Shown here piece by piece: positions 13,108 through 24,479 of a DNA stretch of 64,000 nucleotides. Numbering within the stretch: position 1 is the stretch's first letter; each line of letters begins with the position of its first letter. The translations under genes and the position numbers were made by a program. This stretch comes from Neurospora tetraspora (lineage: Eukaryota; Ascomycota; Sordariomycetes; Sordariales; Sordariaceae), in NCBI RefSeq assembly GCF_033439725.1, contig NW_026944386.1, positions 4,402,001 through 4,466,000 on the forward strand. Direction: 5' to 3'. The notes under the pieces are model-generated. The model searched no databases, had not been told where the DNA came from, and saw nothing but the letters and a program-made list of their open reading frames with translations.

Positions 13108-13121
13108 CCGGCCTGTTTTGG

Positions 13122-13130
13122 TTATCAGAT
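13122..13130 (-). promoter_or_regulatory. SRE-type site (minus-strand ATCTGATAA)
   Basis: TTATCAGAT on the plus strand, 14 bp after the previous site; the two form a close tandem pair. Confidence 0.6.
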
Positions 13131-13673
13131 CCGCCCATGCCAAGCCCGGCATCGGTTTTGCAAAGTCGGTCGACGACGACAGTGACCGCTGACCAGTGAC
13201 ACGGTGCACTCCATCGGGGCATCCACCGGCAGAGAAGTGAAGAGCCCACCCATGGGAACCCGCCCGGGCTGCAGCCAAGTCGGTGGGCGAAAGGGGGCGG
13301 GACAACACGGTTGGGGGAAAGACAGGCCAGGCAAAAATGTCACCTCCCCAGGACTTTGTGGTGGATGGGACTGGGAGCCAAAGAGAAGAAAGAGTGTTGA
13401 CGACAGGATATCCATCCATCCATCCAGCCAGGTTTTGTTTTTGGGGTTTTGATCTTTCGGATCTTCGAACCATACCAAACCCAACCCAACCCTTTCACTC
13501 ATCCATCAATCCATTGTCGGTCGGCCAAAACCCACGGAACGTCCCGGCCCTCCTTCTAGACTTTATCCCATTTTGTTATCAGTTCATTCTCCAAAATATC
13601 TCCAACTCTGCATGAGGTGAACAAAACAAGGGAGTGTGTAAACAAACAAGGACGAAAAAGGGGCGGTATCATC

Positions 13674-13976
13674 ATGTCCGCTGAGGAAAAGGGCCTGGCT
13701 GAAAAGCCACCAGCGCCTGAGACACCTGGGACTGCGGTTGCTACACCACCAGCACCGCCAAAGGAACCGGTTAGTAGATACCCCAACCCATTGATTCATA
13801 GATATCTTATCATGTCGATGATGATATGGATATCGATTGAGACTCCCATGGTGGTAGTGACCTAGCCTAGTGGTTGGGTTATCGATATGGTGGTGTTGAT
13901 GTCGTGAAGGGCCGGCAGCTCCATCCACCACCACCACCACCTCAACACAACCAACCCATCACTTTAGATATACCTT

Positions 13977-14030
<54 letters not shown>

Positions 14031-17000
14031 TAACACCAAACCTCACCACCACAGCTCTCCAAGAAACTCTTTGGCTACGTCCGCATCTTCTTCGCCGCCG
14101 ACCCAACATGGACCGACTACCTCCTCCTCCTCATCGGCACCATCTCCGCCATCGCGGCCGGCGTGCCCTTCCCGCTCATGGGCATCGTCTTCGGCCAGCT
14201 GGTCGATGACATGAACGGCGCCACGTGCGCGGTCGAGAACGCCGAGGGCAACCCCTTCCGGTACGAGCACGACATCAACGACAAGGTGCTCATCATCGTC
14301 TACATCGCCATTGCCGCCTTCGCACTCATCTACATTTACGTGCTCTCGTGGAGTCTCATCAGCCAACGTCTCGCCGCCCGCCTCAGGAACAAGTATGTCT
14401 CTGCTCTTTTGCGCCAGCCGCCCGCCTTCTTCGATACCCGTGCCGCTGGTGGCGAGGTTAGCACGCGTTTGCATGGCGACATGGCGGCGCTGCAGGCTGG
14501 TACTTCGGAAAAGGTGGGCGTGTTGCTGGCTAGTATCAGCTTTTTTATCACTGCCTACGTCGTGGCTTTCATCAAGCAGGCTAAGCTGGCTGGTATTTTG
14601 ATCTCTATGATCCCGGCTTACCTCGCCATGGGTCTGGTTGGCGGTGCTTACTTCCAAAAGTACATGATCAAGGCTGCCGGCGCCATTGCTAGCGCTTCGT
14701 CCATCGCCTCCGAGGCTCTCAAGAACGTCATTGTCGTCCAGGCTTTCGGTGCCGCGCCCAGACTGGAGGCCAAGTTCGCTGATCACATGGCTACGGCTCG
14801 TGATGCGGGAATCAAGAGAGGCATGTCGGCTGCCGTCCAGGCCGGTCTGCTCTACTTCATCGCCTACGCCGGTAACGCTTTGGCTTTCTGGGAAGGATCT
14901 CGCATGGTTGCGGATGCCATGGCCGGCAAGGGCAGCGAGACCATTGGTCAGATCTACACTGTCATCTTCATCTTGGTCGATGCTTGCGTCGTCCTTGGTA
15001 ACATCTCTCCTCTTTTGCCCCTTTTGGGTGGTGCCCAGGCTGCTTTCGACAGACTGATGAAGGACATCGAGGAGCCTTCTCCCATCGACGGTACTTCCGA
15101 CAAGGGCGTCGTCCTTCCCTTTGAGACTCGCGGCGAGATCCGCTTCGAGAATGTCTCCTTCTCTTATCCCAGCCGCCCTGACCAGCTGGTCTTGAAGAAC
15201 GTCGACCTGACCTTCCCTGCTGGCAAGCACACTGCCATTGTTGGTCTTTCCGGCAGTGGCAAGTCCACCGTTGCGGCCATGATCAGCCGTCTCCAGGATC
15301 CCAACTCGGGCAGAATTACCATGGACGGCTACGATCTCAAGGAGCTCAACGTCCGCAGCCTGCGCTCTTTCATCAGCCTGGTCCAGCAAGAACCCTCTCT
15401 GCTCGACCGCTCCATCCTCGAAAACATTGCTCTCGGTCTCATCAACTCCCCAAAGCCCGAACACCAGCGTCTCAAGGACATCCTCCACAGCCACGAGCTC
15501 GCCGACCTGGCCAAGAAGGGCAAGGACTCCATCAACCCCGCCACCGTCAGCACCTTTGGTCCCCTCGTCGAAGAGATCATCAATCTCATCCAGCATGCCG
15601 CCACCGAGGCCGATGCCGCTAGCTTCATCGAACGTCTCGAGAAGGGCTACGGCACCTATGCCGGTCCCTCTGGTTCCATGGTCAGTGGTGGTCAACGCCA
15701 GCGTGTTGCCCTCGCCAGAGCTTTGATCCGTGATCCCAAGATTCTTCTCCTCGATGAGGCCACTTCAGCCCTGGACTCTGCCTCTGAGCGTCGCATCCAG
15801 GAAGCCGTCGACCGTGCTGCCAAGAGCAGGACTGTCATTTCCATTGCCCATCGCCTGTCAACCATCCGCAACGCCGATAAGATCGTTGTCATGGAAGCCG
15901 GCAACGTCATCGAGGAAGGATCGTACGACGAGCTTATGGCCAAGGAGGACGGTGCTTTCGCCAAGATGGCCAACCTCCAGACCCTTGGTACTGCTCACAA
16001 GGCCGAGGCCGGTTCGTCTGTCTCTGGCGAGTCCATCGAGTCTTCCTCTTCCGCCACCGGAACCTCCGTCGAGAAGCCCTCGGCTTCTCAAGTCGCTGTC
16101 ACTCCTGCTCCCGCTCCCGCTGCCGCCGAGGCCGTCGCTCCTAGTGGAGACGAGATTCCCGGCCTGGACACCAATCGTCCCCTGAGCAGCGTCATTCGGT
16201 CCCTCGGCCGTTTCCTCCGTCCCAGTCTCGGCTGGCTCGTGATCGCCATCTTCGCGGCCGTCATCGTCGGCGGTACCTTCTCCGGATCTGGTGTGCTGTT
16301 CGGTTTCACCATCAGCGCTCTCAACGCCTGCAGCAGCACCATGGAAAAGGTCCTCTACCACGGCATGTTCTTTGGCGGTTTTCTCTTCATGCTTGCCTGC
16401 GTCGAGTTCTTTGCCAACTTCGCCGCCTGGTCGTGCTTCGCTCTCATCGCCGAGAAGCTCCTCTACGCCATGCGCGTGCTTTCGTTCCGCTCTCTGATGG
16501 AGCAGGGCGTGCAGTGGCACCAGTCCGAGGGCCGTAGCCCGTCGTCGCTGTTGACCATCATCACCAAGGACAGCGCTTCGGTCGGTGCCTTCTCCGGCTC
16601 CACCATCGGCACCGTCTTCTCCATCTGCGTCAACTTCATCGCCGCCATCATCTTGTCTCACATCTTCGCCTGGAAGATCGCCATCGTCTGCCTCTCCATC
16701 GTGCCCATCCTCCTCGGCACCGGCCTGATGCAGCTCCGCATGCTCGCCCGCTACGAAGAGCGCCACGCCGAGGCCTTCAACAAAGCCACCTCCGTGGCCG
16801 TCGAAGCCGTGCAGACCATCAAGACGATCGCCGCCCTCTCGCTCGAGCACGAGGTCCTCGGCTCTTACGAGCGCCTGCTCAAGAACAACCGCGACGAAAT
16901 GGTCAAGGCCGCGGCCTTCACCAACATCTGGCTCGCCCTCGCCAACTCGATCTCCTTCCTCGTCTACGCCTTCGCCTACTGGTGGGGCTCGCAGCGCATC

Positions 17001-18002
17001 ATGCACGGCGAGTACTCGCAGCGCGACTTCTTCATCGTCCTCGTCGCCATGCTCGTGTCCGCCCAGCTCTGGGGCCAAATGTTTTCTCTCGCGCCCGAAT
17101 TCTCTCGTGCCCGTCTCGCCATCTCCCGCATCTTGGGCGTCATCGGCCTCGGCTCCAACGACCACGTCCACGACTCCTCCTCTTCCCCTACCTCACCCGA
17201 CCCCGAAGCCACCGGCGAATCCTCCGCCTCCCACCTCTCCGCCCAAAAGAAGTGCGGCGTGCAAATCACCTTCTCCAACGTTTCCTTCGCCTACCCCTCG
17301 CGCCCCGACCACCCCGTCCTCGACTCCGTCTCCTTCACCATCCAACCCGGCCAATTCGTCGGTCTAGTCGGCCCTTCAGGCGCCGGCAAATCCACCATCA
17401 TGAACCTCGTGCAACGTCTCTACGCGCCCACATCCGGCACCATCACCATCGACGGCGTCGACCTCTCTTCCCAATCCTCCGCCAACCCCTTCCGCGACTC
17501 CGTCGCCCTCGTCCCGCAAGAAGCCGCCCTCTTCGACGGCTCCGTCAAATTCAACGTCGGTCTCGGCGCACGCCCTGGCACGGAAGCTACCGATGCCGAA
17601 ATCGAAGAAGCCTGTCGTCTTGCCTCCATCCACGACGTCATCGCTTCCCTTCCCGAGGGGTACGAAACAGAATGCGGCGCTTCGGCGTCTAGATTGAGCG
17701 GTGGCCAGAGGCAGAGGCTGGCGATTGCCAGAGCGCTGGTTAGGAAGCCGAGGTTGTTGTTGTTGGATGAGAGTACCAGTGCGTTGGATGCGGCGAGCGA
17801 GGCGGCGTTGCAGGAGGGGCTGGATAAGGTTGCGAAAGATACGACGGTGTTGGCGATTACGCATAGACTGCATACGGTGCAGAAGGCGGATGTGATTTTT
17901 GTGGTGGAGGGCGGGAGGATTGTGGATAGTGGGACTCATGGCGAGTTGATGAGCAGGAGGGAGAGTTATCGGGTTAATGCTATGCAGCAGATGTTGCAGT
18001 GA
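13674..18002 (+). CDS. Full-size ABC-B (MDR/P-glycoprotein-type) exporter, probable siderophore-locus transporter
   Basis: Exon 1 is 13674-13769 and exon 2 is 14055-18002, joined in phase across a 285-nt intron; the product is 1347 aa. Layout is TMD1-NBD1-TMD2-NBD2. NBD1 has Walker A GLSGSGKST near residue 428, signature VSGGQRQR near 575 and LLLDEATSALD; NBD2 has GPSGAGKST near 1137, LSGGQRQR near 1246 and LLLLDESTSALD. Both catalytic Glu residues are present, so it should hydrolyse ATP. The N-terminus is Pro-rich and cytosolic. An in-frame ATG at 13617 is possible; 13674 is chosen for its fit with the conserved start. ABC-B genes sit beside NPS6/SidD genes in other fungi (for example abcB in the Aspergillus fumigatus sidD cluster). 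With six upstream ATCWGATAA sites, iron-regulated siderophore traffic is the likely role; the substrate is inferred. Confidence 0.9.
13981..14027. repeat. (CA)n microsatellite in intron 1 of the ABC transporter
   Basis: About 23 uninterrupted CA units lie inside the 285-nt intron, just before its acceptor, and account for its unusual length. Confidence 0.95.
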
Positions 18003-19470
18003 GTGCCCTGGTGTTGGTTAAGGTGGTGGAGATGGGAGAGGGGGCGATGAAAGGTGGTGAATGGTTGGGGAAGGAAGAGATGGATGGATGCAATGGAAGA
18101 AAAAGAGTTATTGATGTGATACGTATTGTTGTTACGGGTTTTGAGTCATGATACCATATCCCTTAGTAGTACTATTAGCCGATTTCGTAATGTTAGTCTT
18201 GATCAAATTCCTTTCGTTTCTTTCAATGTTTTCGTTGGCGGTTTGGTGCATGATGCAAGTCACGCTTGGTATCTGCGGTAGGCGACGAGTAGCGGGGTAC
18301 AAAACCCTCACTTCTTGAAATCGAGATCTTTGCCTTGTTTTCTTCCGGGACAACAGCTCTCACCATTGTCGAGAATATGAATTTACACCATCATCAATCA
18401 GTTGCATCTTCCTTGTTTTTCAGTATCATTTGAAGGGAGAGAAGAGGAAGTGGGATGTCAAACGGCTGGCAAGCGGGGCGGCCCGGTATTGAAAACACTG
18501 TTGGTGCGCGCGGCGTTCGTCAACAATGCAATCATGCCATGGCAATTTCCCGCTTTGATGGTTGTCCCGGATTTGGACGCTACGAAGTATGAATGTTTGA
18601 ACACGAAGGTGAAGGGACCTGCAAGCGATGACAGCTGTTGGAGTTGTGACTGGAAACGCCGTGCACCCAAGACCCAAGTGTTTGTCACCTTCGAAAAGAC
18701 ATGGACCGATACTGACAAAGGGGGACCACGATCTAACTTCTTATCCGGATAAGCTTACTTATCCCTTTTTTCTGTTTGACAAAGCCATCAAAGTCATGTT
18801 GTTGGGACACCTCAAGAGATGGGCTTTTCGAGGTGGACTTTTCTTCGCAGCCGAATATCTTGTGAGGATCAACGTCTTGGAAGTTTCTCCTGTCATGACT
18901 TTTGGACCAATCGATTCACATTACCCCAGATTAACTAACGACCTTCAGAAAATCTTCAGCTGTCAATTATCTAGCAGACCGAGATCTTGTAAGAGGAAGA
19001 ATCTCATTAGCCAGTACTAAATCCGGGGGACGTGGAAAAACGGTGTGTACATGGCGCTTTGAACTGAAGCACTCGTTCGCATGATCTTCCACGGATTCAA
19101 GGTTCAAGCACGAACTCGTGACGACTTCCCCAGACTCTCCCCACTGCACATCACGAGGGGGGGATTTCTTAGCATGGCCCGGGCCTCGGACACAATGCCG
19201 CCCGGACCTGGCAGACCAGCATTGCAGGAACCAGACTACCATCAAGAAATCAAGAAAAAAGTTAAAAGAACACAACATCCTGCTTTCTCTCTCCGTTTCC
19301 AAGCATCCAGCATCCAGCATCAAGAACCAAGTACCAGCCCTCGTCCATAGCCCCTCACCCAATACCTCTTCCGTACCTACTTAAATACCTACCTGCCAAC
19401 CAGTTCATCGCCTCTTCACCACCTCTTCACCACCTCTCCATCCTCTCTAAACCCCAAGCCCGCCGTCAAA
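18003..19470. other. Intergenic region before the CFEM gene
   Basis: No gene supported. A perfect palindromic GATA pair, CTTATCCGGATAAG (about 18739-18752), is followed at once by another TTATCC, about 720 bp upstream of the CFEM start. These are generic GATA sites, not the extended ATCWGATAA. CT-rich leader sequence lies at 19380-19460. Confidence 0.5.
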
Positions 19471-19824
19471 ATGAAGTTCCTACTCATGCTCCTCACCCTC
19501 GCCGCCGGCCTCGTCGCCGCCCAAGACATCTCCGATATCCCCGCGTGCGCTCAGCCGTGCATCGCCGACGCCGTCTCCTCCGCCACCGACTGCTCGGTCA
19601 CCGACTACAAATGTATCTGCATCCCGGACAACGCGCAGGCTATCGCCTCAGCTGGCGCGCCGTGCGTGGTGGAGAAGTGTGGGAGTGAGGTTGCTATTAG
19701 TACGTATTGCCTTGGTGTCTTGATGTTTCATTTGAAGTGCGGATGCTAACAAGATTGTTTGTGACTTGCAGATGTAGTCCTCCCTGCTGTTGAGAAGTTC
19801 TGTGACGAGGTTAATGCTTCCTAA
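19471..19824 (+). CDS. Small secreted CFEM-domain protein
   Basis: Exons 19471-19699 and 19772-19824 (72-nt intron, branch GCTAAC) code for 93 aa. A signal peptide (MKFLLMLLTLAAGLVAAQ) is followed by one CFEM domain with all eight cysteines in family order: PAC, QPC, TDC, YKC-IC, APC, EKC, and KFC in exon 2. The Asp in TDYKC sits where haem-binding CFEM proteins (Csa2/Rbt5 family) have their axial iron ligand. The chain ends just after the eighth cysteine, with no GPI-anchor tail, so it should be released. CFEM proteins capture haem or act in host or iron interactions; the nearby siderophore locus favours iron, by inference. Exon 2 starts with a VVLP motif shared by two further CFEM-like genes downstream. 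Confidence 0.9.
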
Positions 19825-20858
19825 AGTGGGCTTCTTGTATCTGCGTCTACCTACGAGTCTACCTATGAAGCTTGGTAGCTACGCTGTGGCCTTTGGACAA
19901 GGCAATGGACGACGAATGAGACTTCTGTGTTCGAACCGGACAAAATGTGGTGTGTGCTGTGGACGAGCTACCAGAGGAAGCAACATTGAAGAACATAACG
20001 CAAGCTGGGACAGTATTGAACTGTGGCGGTGACATTTGATGGAAATCACGTAATGAATGTAATGTTATTGATCTACCTTTCTAATCACATTATTGATCCG
20101 ACGCCAATTCCTGTCGTCCCGTGATTCGTATTTCACCGAAAAGTTTTCCTCGAACTCTCTTTCCTCTTTTTGTTCTGCCATCTTGGGGTATGGTGACAAA
20201 AACCAAAGAGAACCTTGATGGCCACCGTCGGCGATAAGGCCCGATAAGATGAGGTTCCATGACGCCTGTCGGGTGCTACCCGACCTTCTTGATAAAGTCC
20301 TTGGCTGTCCTATTGGCAGCTCTTGACGCGTTTGCAACCGCGTGAAATCTCCAGGCTGTCTGAATGGCTGACTGATTTACCGACGCGAACTTCCCTTCAC
20401 TTGGTCGGCGACGAGCGGGGTACAAGCCGGCGTTCTCGAGACAACGAAGCCATCTTTCCTCCCTCTTCCTCTCACCACAATCCTCTGCGACCATCAACAC
20501 AGCCATCCCACCACTAGTCGGCGCCTATTTGTAGACCTGACGAGTACATCAGACAACGACCTAGCGCTGGCCTCATTTGCCTTCCGCCCACCCATCCTTC
20601 GGTCCTGTTGGCGCCCATTTGCACATACCTCGCATCTTCCCGCCTTTCCTCCCATTTGTAAGTACGTTTCGCCCCTTTCGCATAACCGCTTCAACCCACT
20701 GCCACTCCTACCTTATGGTGACGCGTCCTCACTTCTGACCATTCCTCAAGCTGACTGTAGCGCAAGCATCAAGCACGAGTAGAATCCTGATCTCGAGCTT
20801 TCAGCCCCGCCCTTTCCAGCCAGCCGTCCTCCTCCAAGCACCCGGAGAGCACATCAAG
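19825..20858. other. Intergenic region
   Basis: Terminator/3' UTR of the CFEM gene followed by the CT-rich leader of the next gene. Short ORFs on both strands show nothing recognisable. Confidence 0.4.
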
Positions 20859-21776
20859 ATGTTGACATCAGCGGTCTTCCTCCGAGCGGCTCCTGGCATC
20901 TCAACGACTAGGCTGCTCAGAACAGGCGCCAGAAGTAGCTACACAGCCATTGCAGGATGCAGTCTTCTTCTCCAGAGCAAGGAAAGATCATCGGTTACCT
21001 TTGCCGATAGAGTACGGAAAGACGGATCCCATACTCCGACAGTCTCACTCAGCCCCAACAACTTCGCCAGAACGTTCCACGCCAGCGCGGTATGCCGCAC
21101 CTACTACGAAGGTTACGCCATGGGCTGGAGCTGCACCGGTGACGACTGCGAAGACTGCGATTGTGATTGGGATGATGGCATTGGAAAAGAACCTAGTCCC
21201 ATTTGCGAGATCTGCAACGTCAACCCCACAGCACACAACCTACTCCCCACAGCACACGAGTTAGCATCCGAGGACCATGTGACCGTATGGGCCACGTATA
21301 CTTCGTACTGCAAGGAATGTGCGGAAAAGAGATGGGAAGAGGAACGAAGACGAAAGGAAGCCGAAGCGAAGATTGCGGCTGCCCGGCAGAAGATTGCGGC
21401 TGCCCGCCGGGAGAGGGTGAACAAGATGCTGGAACATGTCAAGTCGCTTCCACCAGGACAGCAAGTTCCAATCGCCTATGCGATTGAGAAGGTTTCCAGC
21501 ATCTGGAGCTACGAGTCAGCTGCTATGCGGCATAGAGACCTCAGAGATTTGTTGTCAGAAGAACTACAAATTGTGAAGGTGGGAACCCGATGGAAGTGTG
21601 ATAAGGGACGAGTTGATGCAATGGACTTCGAATTATGGGACAGCGGTGGTGTCAGAGGTAGGGATGACTGGGGAGTATCACCTACTGTGAAATTTGAGGA
21701 CAAAGACGAGGCCACGAGTGTGGAAGCACAGATCAAGTTGGCCGGGGCATACCGAGAGGACGGGCGGGAGACATGA
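20859..21776 (+). CDS. Unknown protein, probably mitochondrial, with Cys-rich and coiled-coil parts
   Basis: A single-exon frame of 305 aa from an ATG in good context (ATCAAGATG). The first 80 residues are rich in Arg, Ser and Thr, almost without acidic residues until Asp50, and contain ARTFHASAVCRTYYEG, resembling a mitochondrial presequence with its cleavage site. A Cys/Asp cluster (CTGDDCEDCDCDWDD) and a CEICN...YCKEC pattern could form a metal site. Residues about 155-195 are a charged helix with an internal duplication (KIAAARQ / KIAAARR), likely a coiled coil. The remaining C-terminal half has no motif I recognise. It is not obviously tied to the iron genes beside it. The frame and codon use support a real gene; function is unknown. 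Confidence 0.7.
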   Translation: MLTSAVFLRAAPGISTTRLLRTGARSSYTAIAGCSLLLQSKERSSVTFADRVRKDGSHTPTVSLSPNNFARTFHASAVCRTYYEGYAMGWSCTGDDCEDCDCDWDDGIGKEPSPICEICNVNPTAHNLLPTAHELASEDHVTVWATYTSYCKECAEKRWEEERRRKEAEAKIAAARQKIAAARRERVNKMLEHVKSLPPGQQVPIAYAIEKVSSIWSYESAAMRHRDLRDLLSEELQIVKVGTRWKCDKGRVDAMDFELWDSGGVRGRDDWGVSPTVKFEDKDEATSVEAQIKLAGAYREDGRET

Positions 21777-22486
21777 ACGGACGGGGTAGTAGGACAACCA
21801 TAGGGTACCTGTACATTGATGAAGGAGAAATGTTTTGTATGATATCACTCTATCTGGAAATCCCAACGTCAGTCCGTCTCTGTCAAGGCACTCATAGGTT
21901 TTGTGTGACCGGCTCGGCTGGTTGCGCGACTGACGTTGACGTCAGACATACCTTATCTTATCGGCCTTATCGATAGGGAAATGGCCATCAAGGTTCTCAC
22001 ACTCTTGCCCTCGGCCTGTTGACCTCGACCATGCCTTCCTCCACTCAATGGTCAACAGGACGTCAACGAGGCAAAATACATTTGCGAGATGCAAGAGCGA
22101 GGACTGGACACATAAAAAAGCTTTAGGCAAGTCATTAATCTCGAACAAAAGCTATGTAGCTCTAATGAAAGGCGTTGTTGAACGGATTGAATCGGTAAAT
22201 AACGACTCCAGATGTGTAATCGATTACGCAGTTTGTGATCGGATGTATTTGATGTAGTCGTCGAAACGGAAAGAACAATCGCAAACCTCATCGAAGACAG
22301 CAACCGGACGCACACTTGGGAAGGAAAGTACCACATACATGTAAGCTCGTGCTCTGGCTTCCTTACTCCGTGGATATCTTCTGTCATCCAAAAATCATCC
22401 GGCAAATTTTCCTCGGTTACCTTTCAACCTTCATCAAACTCCCGCTCTTCCAGTCACGTTACGTCGTTGTCGCCCGCCCGCCCGCA
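21777..22486. other. Intergenic; holds a promoter segment duplicated near 28.0 kb
   Basis: No gene. From about 22262 to the start of the next gene the sequence resembles 27990-28110 (both contain GGAAAGAAC and TTGGGAAGGAAAG blocks in the same order), showing that the upstream region was duplicated along with the membrane-protein family. Confidence 0.45.
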
Positions 22487-23245
22487 ATGCCACCGTTAAC
22501 CCCCGAGGAAAGAGCTTGGTTGGATTCCCGGACCCGTGCACATCGGTGGTGGCTCGTCCTCTGGACCTTCGCGATTGGTGCGGCCATTATTTGTGAGTCG
22601 TTCATAATGCAGTCAAATTAAACCCAAAGTTTCTATTTACCTAGTATTTATTCTGACAATTGGTGTTACCCTGGCTTTAGGTTTCTCGATTATGATAGCC
22701 CTCACTATTTGGGCACCCCCAGAGCTGCTCCGGGAAACGGAGGGAATTATGGGCTGGGCCCCCAAACTCAAACCCCTCTTCGCTTTCTCCATTATTGTTG
22801 CGAATATTTGTGCAAGGGTTAGGTCGCACATTGACGATGAAGTCATAAACTTCTACTTGGCCGCGGTAAGCCTTGACATGCCTCCAGTTTCTGACAAAAA
22901 GCAACTGCTGACATGGTGTTCAAGCGTCGCGCTCACGAAAATCGGAGACCTTGAGGTTTCCAAGGTTAGAGGGAGTCAAATGTTACCGTTGTGGTGGCAC
23001 TGGCCATGTCTGTGTAAGGCTCGAGGCGGCAAAGGGACCGCCATCAAGTCTGCCGGGATCATCTTCTTCTTCTTGACTTGCGGTGCCCCTGATACTTTTG
23101 GTGCGTCTTCCTGTTTTTGCGTTTGTTGATTTCGTCGTTCTCGTTCATGGAATGTATTTAACATTAACGAGGTTCATTGTGTGACTGAACAGATGTAGTC
23201 TTCCCGGCAATTGAGAAGTTTTGCGAACAGTTTGAGAAGATCTAG
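22487..23245 (+). CDS. Chimeric two-TM / CFEM-tail protein
   Basis: Exons 22487-22592, 22681-23100 and 23193-23245 join in phase into 192 codons without a stop. Exon 1 is 106 nt, the same length and phase as exon 1 of the paralog at 28367, and its intron has the same CTGGCTTTAG acceptor. The first half has two hydrophobic segments (about residues 20-48 and 66-84), matching the local membrane-protein family. Near residue 150 the frame runs into WPCLCKARGG...FLTCG, then a splice to DVVFPAIEKFC, aligning with the exon 1 tail and exon 2 of the CFEM-like gene at 27054. Only C4, C5, one of C6/C7 and C8 of a CFEM domain remain, so it is probably not a working haem binder. The family's second intron (donor 22866) must be retained for this frame. 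Expression is unknown. Confidence 0.55.
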
Positions 23246-24479
23246 GCGAGACTTCCATCTTGTTGTCCTGCTCCAGTCACGGTCTATCCAACATATCACA
23301 CGTTCGGGAACTTTCACACGCATTCATAGATCTTTATTAAACCTGTCGACCGAATCTCGGAACATTTCCATGATCAAAGAATCCCTTTCAAACTCTTCCC
23401 AACATGCTTCCAGCATATAACTACAAATGCATATCACGGTTTTACAACGGCCTTTCTTAACTAAAATAAACGGTATTGGACTGTCCATGACCCATGTTTG
23501 GTTTATTCTTGTGACCAATCGGTACTGAGATGGGCCGAAACAACAAAACACAGCCAAACCAACCCATTACTACAACAAACTTGTAGAAGGGAGTAGATCA
23601 AGGCCATGCTGCACGGAGTTTTGTAGAATGGGGATAGACAGAACGTCAGACTCAGAACCAGAAAAAAAACAAAAATCACCAAGAAGGTCAAAGAGAATCT
23701 GTCAGCCTGAAGGCATCAGGAAGAAAGAAGAAAGGTCACTCCAAAAGAGTACGACGGTCATCACAATGGAGCTTGATTGGGCAGCTGCAAAGGAATGGGG
23801 AGAAATAAGCTGAATTATCTGGGGACTGATAGATATCTCTCTGAGTAACACTAACTACCGACACACACACCCAATTTACACGCACCGTCTTTTCCAAACA
23901 TATAACGAGATCACTCCAAGCATGGCTATTTCTACCTTAAGGTCTGTATGGCAATTGTCTTTTATATCCTACTAGATCCCTCTGCTAAACTTTTAGTCTT
24001 CCTAAGGTACCTATGCTCTTGGTGGTTGTCCACTCAGTACCGGGACTTGTGCCTTGTTTTTCCGAGAAACTCGACAGACCTCACCGGCACAACAGGGCAG
24101 TTTCTCCAGCAACTCGGCATAGTCACAGTATTACGGCTTCTAAGATTCTGCCCATGACCGCCCTTGCGTTCTTGGGAGAAGCAGGTGAGATCTGGATGGG
24201 ATTTTCCGTCCCTTTGCGGCGGATTCTGACACCGTTTTGGTGTTCGATCTATCAAGATAACTCAGCGAAGGGGAGAAGAGCAGGCAGAGAATAAATGAGA
24301 CTAGAAAGCAACTAGTTGAAAATAAGATCGGACCAAGTATAATGAGAAAGGAAAATGTCTTTAGTATATGGGATAATGTCTTCGGGATATAAGGTTTTGT
24401 CGGGGGTGGATAAAACTATATACATGACTTAGCACACGATCAACATGATCAGGTATATACCCCAATGCCATAACACCCT
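23246..24479. other. Intergenic region
   Basis: Nothing recognisable; moderately AT-rich, short ORFs only. Confidence 0.4.

Larger units (their letters stand above)
11826..13673 (+). promoter_or_regulatory. Upstream region of the ABC transporter with an array of ATCWGATAA sites
   Basis: No gene is supported. Six exact ATCWGATAA sites lie here: 12223-12231 (minus) and 12233-12241 (plus) as an almost contiguous inverted pair, 12727-12735 (plus), 12804-12812 (plus), 13099-13107 (minus) and 13122-13130 (minus). This is far above chance for a nine-base motif in 1.85 kb. It predicts iron repression of the downstream exporter by an SreA/SRE-type GATA factor. ORFs of 80-145 codons overlap on both strands and look accidental. 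Confidence 0.7.

Noticed and set aside
14043-17171. Long minus-strand frames (550 and 437 codons) opposite the ABC transporter
   Set aside because: They are antisense shadows of a GC3-rich gene: low-complexity Gly/Asp/Glu/Val composition, no domain, and the plus strand has full ABC motifs.
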